A DNA stretch of 64,000 bases from Planctomycetota bacterium (GTDB lineage Bacteria > Planctomycetota > UBA8108 > JACQVS01). The stretch spans positions 1 to 64,000 of the forward strand of contig JANQLS010000101.1 in NCBI GenBank assembly GCA_028280485.1. The letters are read 5' to 3'. The notes under the pieces were generated by a model. It searched no databases. It was given only the letters and a program-made list of their open reading frames with translations, and was not told the DNA's origin. This document shows, in pieces, positions 20,282 through 29,971 of this stretch (within the stretch, counting starts at the first letter, position 1; every line of letters begins with the position of its first letter). The position numbers and the translations under genes were made by a program.

Positions 20282-20809
20282 TTTAATATCGCCTTATTCG
20301 AACCAGAGATTCCCTACAATACAGGGAACATTTCACGATTGTGTGTCGGGACGGGATGTGAATTAACTCTCGTCGGGAAGCCTGCGTTTTCATTGGATGA
20401 TACTCAGCTTAAAAGGGCGGGTTTAGATCATTGGGATGATTTGAAGTTAACTCAATTACCATCCTTAGATGCTTTTTCATCTAAGCCTGAAGAGCGCTTC
20501 ATTCTTTTGAGCACTTACGGTGAAAAGCTTTACTGGGAGCATGAGTTCCAGCAGGGAGATACATTGCTCTTTGGTTGTGAAACTCGAGGATTGCCCCAAG
20601 AATTTATTCAGAAGCATCGCGAGAAGGCTTACGCACTTCCCTTGCCCGGTCCGGCTCGTTCGTTGAATTTATCGAATGCTGTTTCTGCGGTTATTTTTGA
20701 AGGGCTGCGTCAGCTCTCCGTTAAGGGGCAAGAATTTGCTTTGCCTAGAGAGCTTGAGGGGCGAAGAGCGTATTTCGATATGTTTGGTCAACGTGTCAGC
20801 GAAGATTAA
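20279..20809 (+). CDS. trmL: tRNA (cytidine(34)-2'-O)-methyltransferase, SpoU/TrmL family
   Basis: MFNIALFEPEIPYNTGNISRLCVGTGCELTLVGKPAF; LFGCETRGLP; LSNAVSAVIFEGLRQL. Confidence 0.93.
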   Translation: MFNIALFEPEIPYNTGNISRLCVGTGCELTLVGKPAFSLDDTQLKRAGLDHWDDLKLTQLPSLDAFSSKPEERFILLSTYGEKLYWEHEFQQGDTLLFGCETRGLPQEFIQKHREKAYALPLPGPARSLNLSNAVSAVIFEGLRQLSVKGQEFALPRELEGRRAYFDMFGQRVSED

Positions 20810-20823
20810 GAATAGATTCATAG

Positions 20824-20869
20824 CATAAAAAAAGCTCGATACCCAAAGGGTGTCGAGCTTTTTTTATGC
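20824..20869. terminator. Bidirectional rho-independent terminator
   Basis: ATAAAAAAAGCTCGATACCCaaaGGGTGTCGAGCTTTTTTTAT between convergent genes. Confidence 0.93.
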
Positions 20870-20892
20870 TTGTTGGGTTCAGGGAAAGAGCT

Positions 20893-21183
20893 TTATAGTT
20901 CTCCGCCAATCGCCGCGCAGTTAAATCCGATGATGTTATTGAGGACTCCAGTTACGGAGGTCCAATCGGACGGTGCGGCCATGATGGTTTGTTTTGATTT
21001 TGCACTGGCTGGAACTTGGGCTTCTGCCATTTCCAGCGAATCGCCCGGGATTTTTAGACCGAATAGATGGAAGGAAGTAGCGTGAGCTACGTACGTTCCT
21101 TGGCTTTGACGTACTCCTGAACAACCGGTGGCAAAACAAGCAACCATTCCCGCAACCATGAGGACAGCTAGTAACTTTTTCAT
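20893..21183 (-). CDS. Small lipoprotein
   Basis: MKKLLAVLMVAGMVACFATGCSG lipobox; start within ORF 20893-21219. Confidence 0.7.
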   Translation of the reverse strand: MKKLLAVLMVAGMVACFATGCSGVRQSQGTYVAHATSFHLFGLKIPGDSLEMAEAQVPASAKSKQTIMAAPSDWTSVTGVLNNIIGFNCAAIGGEL

Positions 21184-21458
21184 CTCTCTACCTTCTCTTT
21201 TCTTAAAGGTTTGGCTCAAACTCGCGTTTTAAACCCCTCTTAAAACACGAGCATAAATGAGCTCAGTAACAACTATAGATTGAATTATAATGCTGAAAAT
21301 AGATATAGAGTCAAGAAGAGATGTGGTATTTATTTGCTATCTATTAACGTTATAAAAATAAATATTTATTTCTTAAGTTGCCGGGGAAGAACGCCGATAT
21401 AGGTCTTTTTTATCTGTGAATGATACTTCACCTTCAACCTGAAAGAAGAGGTTGGCAG

Positions 21459-22646
21459 TTACTGAATGACATTTAACTCTTTCCCCACTTCAGTAAACGC
21501 TTCGATCGCTCGGTCTAAATGTTCGCGGCTGTGGGCGGCTGAAATTTGTACTCGAATTCGCGCTTTACCTTTGGGGACGACGGGGAAAAAGAAACCGATC
21601 ACATAGATTCCTTTATCTAGAAGGCGTTGGGCCATGACTTGAGACAGTTGGGCGTCCCCGAGCATGATGGGTACGATGGGATGCACACTCTCAGGGATGG
21701 TAAAACCCTTGCTCACCATTTGCGCTCTGAAATAAGCCGTGTTTTCTTCCAATCGATCTCTCAGTTCAGTCGTGCTCGAGAGAAGTTTGAAGACTTCGAT
21801 GCTCGCTGCAACCAATGCGGGGGGGAGAGAGTTTGAAAACAAGTAAGGGCGAGATCGTTGTCGAAGGAGATCGACGATCTCTTTCTTTGAAGCGGTAAAT
21901 CCACCTGAAGCTCCGCCTAAAGCCTTGCCGAAGGTGGAGGTGATGATGTCGACTTCACCCATGACCCCACAATGTTCGATCGAGCCTCGGCCGGTTTTAC
22001 CAACAAAGCCCGTGGCGTGAGAATCATCCACCATCACCCAAGCGTCGTATTTTTTGGCGAGGTCGACGATGCCTCGAAGGGGAGCGATGGTTCCATCCAT
22101 GCTGAACACGCCATCGGTGGCGATCACTTTGATCTTGGCTTCTTGAGCGGCTCGGAGTTGAGTTTCGAGATCAACTAAGTCGGCATTCTTGTAACGAAAG
22201 CGTTGGGCTTTACAAAGTCGGATACCATCGATGATCGAAGCGTGATTTAATTCATCGCTGATCACGGCATCCTCAGGGCTGAGTAAAGTTTCGAATAATC
22301 CGCCGTTGGCATCGAAACAAGAAGTGTAGAGAATTGCATCGTCTACCCCTAAAAACTCGGCGATCGACTCTTCCAACTGTCGATGTTGAGTTTGGGTTCC
22401 GCAGATGAATCGAACGGAAGATAAACCGAATCCGTTTTCATCTAAAGCTGCTTTTGCCGCTTCGATCAAACGCTTATCTTTCGCTAAACCTAAATAATTG
22501 TTCGCACAAAAATTAAGAACTTCTCCGGCGGCTTCCGTTTTGATTTCCACTCCTTGGGGAGTCGTGATCAAACGCTCTTCTTTGTAGAGACCATCGTCTT
22601 TGATTTGTTGAAGAAGATCGGTGTAGGCTTCACGGGGTGAGGTCAT
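21459..22646 (-). CDS. kbl: Glycine C-acetyltransferase (2-amino-3-ketobutyrate CoA ligase)
   Basis: [54 protein letters not shown]; next to tdh. Confidence 0.95.
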   Translation of the reverse strand: MTSPREAYTDLLQQIKDDGLYKEERLITTPQGVEIKTEAAGEVLNFCANNYLGLAKDKRLIEAAKAALDENGFGLSSVRFICGTQTQHRQLEESIAEFLGVDDAILYTSCFDANGGLFETLLSPEDAVISDELNHASIIDGIRLCKAQRFRYKNADLVDLETQLRAAQEAKIKVIATDGVFSMDGTIAPLRGIVDLAKKYDAWVMVDDSHATGFVGKTGRGSIEHCGVMGEVDIITSTFGKALGGASGGFTASKKEIVDLLRQRSRPYLFSNSLPPALVAASIEVFKLLSSTTELRDRLEENTAYFRAQMVSKGFTIPESVHPIVPIMLGDAQLSQVMAQRLLDKGIYVIGFFFPVVPKGKARIRVQISAAHSREHLDRAIEAFTEVGKELNVIQ

Positions 22647-22660
22647 GGCAATAAGATTCC

Positions 22661-23686
22661 TTAGGAGATATTCAGTACTACTTTTCCGCAACTTCCACTG
22701 GCGACGGTCTCAAAGGCCTCTTGAAAATCATCGATGTCGAACTGATGAGTTAAGACGGGGCGCACATCTAAGCCACTTCTCAGGAGCTGAGTCATCTTGT
22801 ACCAGGTCTCGTACATCTCTCGTCCGTAGATCCCTTTCAGTGTCAGGCTTTTTAAGATGACATCGTTCCAGTTGATTTGAGTCGAGTTCGGAAGGAATCC
22901 AAGAAGAGTAATCTTGCCGCCTTGGTACATATTTTTCAGCATGTCACCGAAGGCATGGGGATTACCTGAAACTTCGATTCCAATGTCGAATCCGTTCGAC
23001 ATGTTCAATTCACGAATCGTCTCTTCGATAGAAGTATGATTCACATTGATAGCTCGGGAGGCTCCCATTTGGCGGGCGATCTCCAAGCGGGAATCATCGA
23101 TATCCGTAACTACGATATGCCTCGCACCGACAAAGCGACAAATCCCGGTGGCTAACATTCCGATAGGGCCTGCGCCAGTGATTAACACATCTTCTCCGAC
23201 CATATCGAAAGAGAGTGCACAGTGAGTGGCATTCCCTAAAGGATCGAGAAAGGCGGCGATCTCATCGGGGATATCTTCGTGAATGGGCCAAAGGTTCGAT
23301 TCGGGGACAGCCACGTATTCAGCGAAGCCACCGTCGGAATGTACTCCGATGCCTAAAGTATTCACGCAGAGATGGCGTTTACCCGCTCGGCAGTTGCGAC
23401 ATGTGCCACAAGTAAGATGCCCTTCGACACTCACTCGGTCCCCGATCTTATGATTTTCAACTCCCGAACCGAGTTCACAAATCTCTCCCACAAATTCATG
23501 TCCGAGAGTCAGAGGTGGGGTGACGACCGACTGGGCCCATTCATCCCATTTGTAGATGTGGAGATCGGTTCCGCAGATGGCAGCTTTGTGAACTTTGATG
23601 AGAACTTCGTTCGTTCCGCAGGAAGGGATGGGTTTGTCTTCTAAGTGTAAACCCTTGGCAGGTTCTCTTTTGATTAAGGCCTTCAT
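22661..23686 (-). CDS. tdh: L-threonine 3-dehydrogenase
   Basis: MDR family: [47 protein letters not shown]; tdh-kbl order. Confidence 0.95.
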   Translation of the reverse strand: MKALIKREPAKGLHLEDKPIPSCGTNEVLIKVHKAAICGTDLHIYKWDEWAQSVVTPPLTLGHEFVGEICELGSGVENHKIGDRVSVEGHLTCGTCRNCRAGKRHLCVNTLGIGVHSDGGFAEYVAVPESNLWPIHEDIPDEIAAFLDPLGNATHCALSFDMVGEDVLITGAGPIGMLATGICRFVGARHIVVTDIDDSRLEIARQMGASRAINVNHTSIEETIRELNMSNGFDIGIEVSGNPHAFGDMLKNMYQGGKITLLGFLPNSTQINWNDVILKSLTLKGIYGREMYETWYKMTQLLRSGLDVRPVLTHQFDIDDFQEAFETVASGSCGKVVLNIS

Positions 23687-23907
23687 CGATGATCAGAGAT
23701 AATTCCGTCGAGTTTGAACGAGTGAATAATTGAAAAATAGGGGAAGAATCGCCTAACAATAGAATCTCTTTAACTTACTTCGCTTGGGATGAAAAGAAAT
23801 TAAAATCGATAAATCGAAGAATGTTGAAGGGGGCTGCAGGATTCTGAGCAGAGTCCCGTTGTGGGGCTTACTTTTAATAGATTGTTAAAAATATTGAAGG
23901 AAATAGA

Positions 23908-25341
23908 TTAGAGGGATTTGAGTGCCTCGAGCAGGTGATCTTCTTCTTCTAAACTCACCGTTCTGAAGTCGAGCCAGACTTGGTCATTTTGCAAACGAGA
24001 AAAGATCACGGGCTGATGGTCTCTCAGTTTTTGAGCGAGCTCCGTGGATGACAGATCGGGATGGGATATCGATACCGACCAGGATGGGATCTCCTGAGCT
24101 GGAAGAGCCCCGCTTCCGGCTTGGGCTCCGGAGGACACGACTTCAGTCTTCCAATTCGGTTTTTCTTGTTGGAGTCGATCTTTAAAACTATCCGCCCGAG
24201 TTTTGATCGTCGAATCGGGCTGAGAGATCATTCTTAAAGTGGGGAGCTTTGAACTCAGACTTTCAGGGTCTCGGTAAAGTTTCAAAGTGGCTTCAAGGGC
24301 GATCAAGGTCATCTTATCCACACGGAGGGCGCGGAATAAGGGATGAGCTCGGAGTTTATCGATCGTCGTTTTTGTGCCGACAATTATTCCTGCCTGGGGA
24401 CCTCCAAGTAATTTATCACCTGAGAAACAAACGGCGTCAGCTCCGGCTTCTACCGATGCTGTGACCAGAGGTTCCTTTCGAAAACCGTACTGGGAGACAT
24501 CGACAAAGCAGCCTGAGCCTAAGTCACTGACGACAGGGATGTCATGCTTTTGACCCAAGGCCACCAATTCTTCTAAAGGAGTGTGACGGGCGAAGCCTGC
24601 GATCTCATAGTTAGAAGTGTGGACCTCCAAGAGGAGGCCTGTGTTCTCACTCAGCGCTTTTTCGTAGTCTCGAATGTAAGTGCGATTCGTAGCGCCGACC
24701 TCTACGAGCTGAGCCCCACTTTCTTCCATGATGTCAGGGATACGGAACGAGCCGCCGATTTCGACGAGTTGGCCCCTTGAGATAACTACTTCTCTGTCTC
24801 GAGCTAAACCGGCGAGAATCAAAAGAGTCGCAGCCGCGTTGTTATTGACAACCGTCGCGGCTTCGGCGCCGGTCATCTCTTTTAAGATTTCGGCGACATA
24901 GGCTTCACGTTTGTTGCGTTCACCGGTTTGAGCGTCGACTTCGACTAAAGTGTAGCCCGACAATTCTTCGTGAAGTTGTTGAACGGCTTCGGGAGGAAGG
25001 AGGGCGCGCCCTAATCCTGTGTGGAGGATGATACCGGTCGCGTTGATCACCCTCCGATAATAGGCTTGGTGACGTGAATCGAGTTTCGCCTGAGTGGTCG
25101 AAGCGATGGCAGCGGGTGAGAGTTGACCATTGAGGCTGGGGAGAGTTCCATTCTTCGCATGGCTCTCGATGATGCTTTCACGAAGTTGAGTCAAGGACTC
25201 GCGCAATTGATTCACCACTTCCTCCCGCGGGAAGGATTTTAGCAGAGGCTCAAACTCGGGGCTGATCAACAGCTTATCGATCTTGGGAAGCTGTCGTAGC
25301 GTATCCTGAAGTGAGGGGGCGTTTGGAGAATCGTTGGACAT
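23908..25341 (-). CDS. selA: L-seryl-tRNA(Sec) selenium transferase
   Basis: RRVINATGIILHTGLGRALLPPEA; VNNNAAATLLIL; VSDLGSGCFVD; FSGDKLLGGPQAGIIVG. Confidence 0.96.
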   Translation of the reverse strand: MSNDSPNAPSLQDTLRQLPKIDKLLISPEFEPLLKSFPREEVVNQLRESLTQLRESIIESHAKNGTLPSLNGQLSPAAIASTTQAKLDSRHQAYYRRVINATGIILHTGLGRALLPPEAVQQLHEELSGYTLVEVDAQTGERNKREAYVAEILKEMTGAEAATVVNNNAAATLLILAGLARDREVVISRGQLVEIGGSFRIPDIMEESGAQLVEVGATNRTYIRDYEKALSENTGLLLEVHTSNYEIAGFARHTPLEELVALGQKHDIPVVSDLGSGCFVDVSQYGFRKEPLVTASVEAGADAVCFSGDKLLGGPQAGIIVGTKTTIDKLRAHPLFRALRVDKMTLIALEATLKLYRDPESLSSKLPTLRMISQPDSTIKTRADSFKDRLQQEKPNWKTEVVSSGAQAGSGALPAQEIPSWSVSISHPDLSSTELAQKLRDHQPVIFSRLQNDQVWLDFRTVSLEEEDHLLEALKSL

Positions 25342-25548
25342 ATTACCGGTTTGGAATTGTTAAGAAGAGTGTTCTCTATTGTGAGAAGCCTTAATTCGAT
25401 GGGCAAGAAAGTAATCTTCACGTCGCCCGATAATTCACTTTTTTTCCAGGACATTCAGTATTCTTACCGATGATGTCGATGCTAAGAATACCTAAAAAAA
25501 GCTTAATGTGATCACTCTTTATTATTATCGACAATTTAGGATCGAACC

Positions 25549-26466
25549 ATGCTTTCCAAACTTGGTGCACTAGTTATCGGCCTATGTTTCTTCCTGTGGG
25601 GAATCGACCGTTGGGTATTAGACGCTCAGACGGATTCGGAGGTAGCGGAGTTATATAACCGGGTTGTTGAAACTGAAAAGTATTCGAACGAACTTCAAGT
25701 CAAGAACCAGGCTTTACAAAAGTTAGAACGTTGGTCGCAAGGAGATACAGCATTAGCGTTGTTGGCGAAGTTTGAAAGTTTAGATTTAAAACTTCGCATG
25801 GGAGAGCTTGAGGGCATCGACTCTCCCCTGAGGGAACTCGAAAAAACTTGGAGTGAAGTGCCAAGTATCGCTCTTCGCGCTCGAGCGTTGAGAGGTCTTT
25901 TAAGAACGAAGCAATCCTTGTTTGTAGAGCCGAATGCCGTTGCCGATTTAGATGTGGGGACTCGATTTAGAGAGCGTTTCCTGCAGGACGACATTTCTAA
26001 AAAAACCTTCAAATCGATTCCTTTGGATTTTCCCGTCTTATACCTCAATGATCGTGCGGATGCCTTAGTGGCTAAGGGAGCCAAAGTTCGAGTTCCAACG
26101 GTCTTAGTTCTTGTTCAGCTTGAAGATTTAATCGAAGCTGAAAAGCAGTTAGACGAAAATCAGAAAGAGTTGAGTCCGTTAGCTCGTTGTATTCAGTTAG
26201 CCGATCAACAAGGTTTTATCTGTATACTTTTGACTTATATGGGATCCCTACCTTCGATCGAATGGGAGATGGAGAAGGGACCCTGGAGCTCGACTTGCAT
26301 CCTTTGGGTATCAGGAACCTTTCAATCTTTAGAAGGAGTTCCTCGTCGCACTCGCTACGAGTGGATGCCCGGTACATCCTTTTTCCGTCTTGGCCCCGGA
26401 AATTCATTAATCTCTTGGCGTATGCCTTGGGATCCGTGGGAGCCGTTTGAAAAGAGTTTAAAATAG
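25549..26466 (+). CDS. Hypothetical protein with N-terminal signal/TM segment
   Basis: 305-aa ORF, hydrophobic N-terminus; stop codon lies in a downstream repeat. Confidence 0.6.
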   Translation: MLSKLGALVIGLCFFLWGIDRWVLDAQTDSEVAELYNRVVETEKYSNELQVKNQALQKLERWSQGDTALALLAKFESLDLKLRMGELEGIDSPLRELEKTWSEVPSIALRARALRGLLRTKQSLFVEPNAVADLDVGTRFRERFLQDDISKKTFKSIPLDFPVLYLNDRADALVAKGAKVRVPTVLVLVQLEDLIEAEKQLDENQKELSPLARCIQLADQQGFICILLTYMGSLPSIEWEMEKGPWSSTCILWVSGTFQSLEGVPRRTRYEWMPGTSFFRLGPGNSLISWRMPWDPWEPFEKSLK

Positions 26467-27054
26467 TCCGCTCTTAGTAGTCCGCACGCTCCGCGTGCGG
26501 CCTTCCCTAACTAAGGCATATCATTTATTAATCCCGATTACTCTATCAGTCGTCTCCTCACTATTGTAACCCGCTTTTAAAAATCCCAGTCGACTTCAGC
26601 GAGATGATTCCTCAGCTTACAGTTATCAAAAGCTCCCCCCAGGTCACTTGTTTTAAGTAAGCGCTATTTTTTCTTTATCCTGAATTTAAATCAATAATAC
26701 GGTTTGGCTTCGTACGACTCGCGGAGCGAGCCTACTACTAAAAAATTGTGACTTAAGTAGTCGTCCCGCTCCGCGGGGCGATTTATAGCATATTAATTAA
26801 ACTATCGAGTTACGTAGCGCTCTCCAAAGATATTTACAGAGTGCGGTGGAGTAAGTCGTGGTGCTATAGTTTTGGATAAATACTCGATTGATATAATCGT
26901 TGAATCATGTAGGTCGCTGTCGTCGTAAGGAACCGCCCCGCGGAGCGGGACGACTAATAGCATGAAGTTTGCTTAGCTCAATGGAAACCAGAAATAGATT
27001 ACGTGAGTTAAGGAATTCCGCACACGGAGTGTGCGGACTACTAAGAGCGGACTA
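26464..27054. repeat. 591-bp nested inverted-repeat element (about 37-bp terminal repeats, internal inverted pair 26758-26962)
   Basis: TAGTCCGCTCTTAGTAGTCCGCACGCTCCGCGTGCGG ... CCGCACACGGAGTGTGCGGACTACTAAGAGCGGACTA. Confidence 0.85.
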
Positions 27055-29418
27055 CAACATACTCTGCGGGTCGATGTCGATGATGATGTCGGCCGTTAGG
27101 CGCCCGTCGGGACGCACGGCTCCACTGCCAACGATCGACAAGAGTTCGCCGGCGTCTCTACTCTTAACTAAGATGTGATAGCGGTGACGATCCTGAATCC
27201 GAGAGATCGGCGCTTGTACTGGGCCTAAGACCTCTACGCCTTCCTTTCCACTCGCCAATTGTTCTAACCTATCTGCAATCGACATCGCCATCGATTCAGC
27301 CTTTTCTTGCTTCTCGTGTTGAATCAAGATTTTTGCGAGTCGACCGAAGGGGGGATACGCCATGAATTCTCGGTTTTCTTTTTCGATTTCGTATAAGCCG
27401 AGGTAATCGTTTTTAACAGCGCATTGAAGTGCCGGATGGTCAGGGAAAAATGTTTGTAGGATGACTTTACCTTTACGTTCACCGCGGCCGGCTCGCCCGG
27501 CGACTTGGGTGATCAACTGAAAGGTTCGTTCACAGGATCTAAAGTCAGGGAAGTGGAGTCCCGTATCCGCAGTGATGATTCCGACCAGGCTCACGCCAGG
27601 AAAGTCGTGTCCCTTAGCGAGCATTTGAGTGCCCACTAAAATATCGAGGTTCCCTTTTGCAAAACTGTCTAATGTGGCGCGAAGGATTTGTTGATTTTTA
27701 ACGGTATCTCGATCTAAGCGGCCGACTCGAGCCGTTGGAAATTTAGATTCTAAAAGACTCGTAAGTTTTTCAGTTCCTACGCCTGATTTTCTTAAGCCGG
27801 TAAACTGACATTCGGGGCATTCCTCCGGTACTTTGTAGTGAGAGTCACAGTAGTGGCAACGAAGGCTGTGCTCTTTTTGGTGGTAGGTCAGGGTGATGTC
27901 GCAGTCTTCACACTTAAATACGTGGCCGCATTGAAGGCAGTGAAGAAAGGTAGAAAAACCTCGCCGATTTAAAAAGATGATCGCTTGATCGCCCCGCTTG
28001 AGGCAGCTTTTTAATTGGTAGTCGAGGGGCCCTGAAATCAACCCACTGCCATCAGACCGGTAAAAAGATTTATCGAGTTCCTGAACGATGATGTTAGGTA
28101 AGTTGTGAGCCGTGGCTCGGAAGGGCATTTCGATCAGCTCGTATTTACCCGCTTTCGCATTGTGATAACTTTCGATAGCGGGAGTCGCAGAGCCCAGGAT
28201 GACCGGTATGTTTAAAAGTTTTGCGCGCAGCACGGCCATGTCTCTACCGTTGTATCGAGGAGACGATTCTTGTTTGTAGCTGGGTTCGTGCTCTTCGTCG
28301 ACGATGATGAGTTTCAGATTGGGGATGGGGCTGAAGATGGCTGAGCGAGCGCCGATGACCAAGCCGACTTTCCCTGTTTGTATTTCCCGCCAGTGATAGG
28401 CTCGTTCCCCTGAACTCAACATCGAGTGTAAAACCGCGATCTGAGTGCCAGGAAGGTTTTCTTCAAAGCGACGCACCGTTTGAGGAGTTAACGAGATCTC
28501 TGGTACTAAAACTAAACCTCGCCCGCCTTGGTCGAGAACGTCTTTTAAGGCTCGAAGGTAGACTTCAGTTTTGCCGCTACCAGTGACTCCATGAAGGAGT
28601 ATCGGTTTGGGGGGAGTTCCTAGCTCGCCGTTAAAGCTCGATCGAATGATTTTTAAGGCTTCTTCTTGACTCGAGTGGAGTGTGAGCTCGTCTTGGGGGA
28701 ACTCACGTTCGTGTTCGAGAGGGCTTTTACGAGCGTAACGCGAAGCATTCCTTTGATCCTGACGTTCGTCGAGGTCTTTATAGATTTCGATCAGTTGTTT
28801 CGAAGCTAATTTTTTGAAGGCATCCCGGGAGACCTCTAAGTCATCGCAGAGTTGTTGGATGCGTTGCGGCTCGGGCGATTGTGCGAAGTGATGAAGGATC
28901 TTCGATTGATTCGGTGCTCGTTTAGAGCATTTTTTTGCTTCTACCAGTAAGGTGTCTCGGTCGGCTTGTCGTTTGACGAAAGAGACGGTTTTTTTCTTCT
29001 TGATGGCTCGAATAGCGGGGGGCAGTGCTGCCTCTAAAACTTCGCCCCAACTCGCGTGATAATACCGGGCGATCCAACGCGTGAACTCTAGAAGATGCTG
29101 ATCGAATCTACAGTCGGGCTGTAGGATGCTTTTGATGGGCTTTAGTTTTTTAACGGAGGCTTCTTGGGGAAAGCCGACGATGACTCCCGCCAAGGTTCGA
29201 GGTCCGAATGGAACTAGGACTCGATGGCCGAGGTCGAGTTTCCCTTGGAGTTCTGGGGGAATTAGATAATGGAATAGTTTTCCCAGGGGGGCGTTGACGG
29301 CGATTTCGGCGAGATCTGTGTTTTTTGCGGTTTCTGTGGAGTCTCGATGTTCATTTGTTGATCGTTCCTGAGAACCATCCTTTTTGTTTTTAATTGATTC
29401 AGATGAACGAGAGACCAT
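27052..29418 (-). CDS. priA: Primosomal protein N' (replication restart helicase)
   Basis: LLHGVTGSGKTEVYLRAL, VDEEHEPSYKQE, RRGFSTFLHCLQCGHVFKCEDCD, VGTQMLAKGHDFPGVSLVGI, QVAGRAGRGERKGKV. Confidence 0.97.
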   Translation of the reverse strand: MVSRSSESIKNKKDGSQERSTNEHRDSTETAKNTDLAEIAVNAPLGKLFHYLIPPELQGKLDLGHRVLVPFGPRTLAGVIVGFPQEASVKKLKPIKSILQPDCRFDQHLLEFTRWIARYYHASWGEVLEAALPPAIRAIKKKKTVSFVKRQADRDTLLVEAKKCSKRAPNQSKILHHFAQSPEPQRIQQLCDDLEVSRDAFKKLASKQLIEIYKDLDERQDQRNASRYARKSPLEHEREFPQDELTLHSSQEEALKIIRSSFNGELGTPPKPILLHGVTGSGKTEVYLRALKDVLDQGGRGLVLVPEISLTPQTVRRFEENLPGTQIAVLHSMLSSGERAYHWREIQTGKVGLVIGARSAIFSPIPNLKLIIVDEEHEPSYKQESSPRYNGRDMAVLRAKLLNIPVILGSATPAIESYHNAKAGKYELIEMPFRATAHNLPNIIVQELDKSFYRSDGSGLISGPLDYQLKSCLKRGDQAIIFLNRRGFSTFLHCLQCGHVFKCEDCDITLTYHQKEHSLRCHYCDSHYKVPEECPECQFTGLRKSGVGTEKLTSLLESKFPTARVGRLDRDTVKNQQILRATLDSFAKGNLDILVGTQMLAKGHDFPGVSLVGIITADTGLHFPDFRSCERTFQLITQVAGRAGRGERKGKVILQTFFPDHPALQCAVKNDYLGLYEIEKENREFMAYPPFGRLAKILIQHEKQEKAESMAMSIADRLEQLASGKEGVEVLGPVQAPISRIQDRHRYHILVKSRDAGELLSIVGSGAVRPDGRLTADIIIDIDPQSML

Positions 29419-29557
29419 TGAGGAGTGAGGACGTACCTGTAATTGAGTTCAATTTTTGGATGCAAAGACGGACTCAAATCGATCGAGCCGCGAATGATTA
29501 TAGCTTCAGTCGCGAAGAGTTTCTTCCCTTTTGATGAAGTGTTCGCAAATGAACCAT

Positions 29558-29720
29558 TTCAAGCCCGAAGTGTTAACGAGGGCCAGGTTTCAATTGGCTT
29601 CTAAGCGCAAAAGAATTTCAGGGGTAGCGCCAGCGCCGACTCTAAAACTACGAATTCGTCTCAAATGTCTGACTCGATCAAATCGATCGTTCGTCACTCG
29701 CTGACGCTTCGCGCTTGAAA
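29558..29720. repeat. About 165-bp CAAGCCCGAAG-family element, tandem copy 1
   Basis: TTTCAAGCCCGAAGTGTTAACGAGGG...CACTCGCTGACGCTTCGCGCTTGAAA. Confidence 0.85.
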
Positions 29721-29729
29721 TTTACTCCA

Positions 29730-29890
29730 TTTCAAGCCCGAAGTGTTAACGAGGGCCAGGTTTCAATTGACTTATATGCGTTAAAGAATTTCAGACGTAG
29801 CGCCAGCGCGACGCCAAAACCATGAATTCGTCTCAAATGACTAACTCGATAATGTGAATAGTCGTCACTCGCTGACGCTTCGGGCTTGGA
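29730..29890. repeat. About 165-bp CAAGCCCGAAG-family element, tandem copy 2
   Basis: Same ends and interior as 29558-29720. Confidence 0.85.
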
Positions 29891-29971
29891 ATGGAGTTCG
29901 CGCTTCCAACGATTGGTTTTTTGTGTTAATTAGATAGATTCCCTAAATTTTTTCTTAACCCCTATCCTTCC

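Noticed and set aside
29558-29890. Tandem repeats considered as a CRISPR array
   Set aside because: Units are about 165 bp with inverted ends, only two per locus, no unique spacers and no cas genes.
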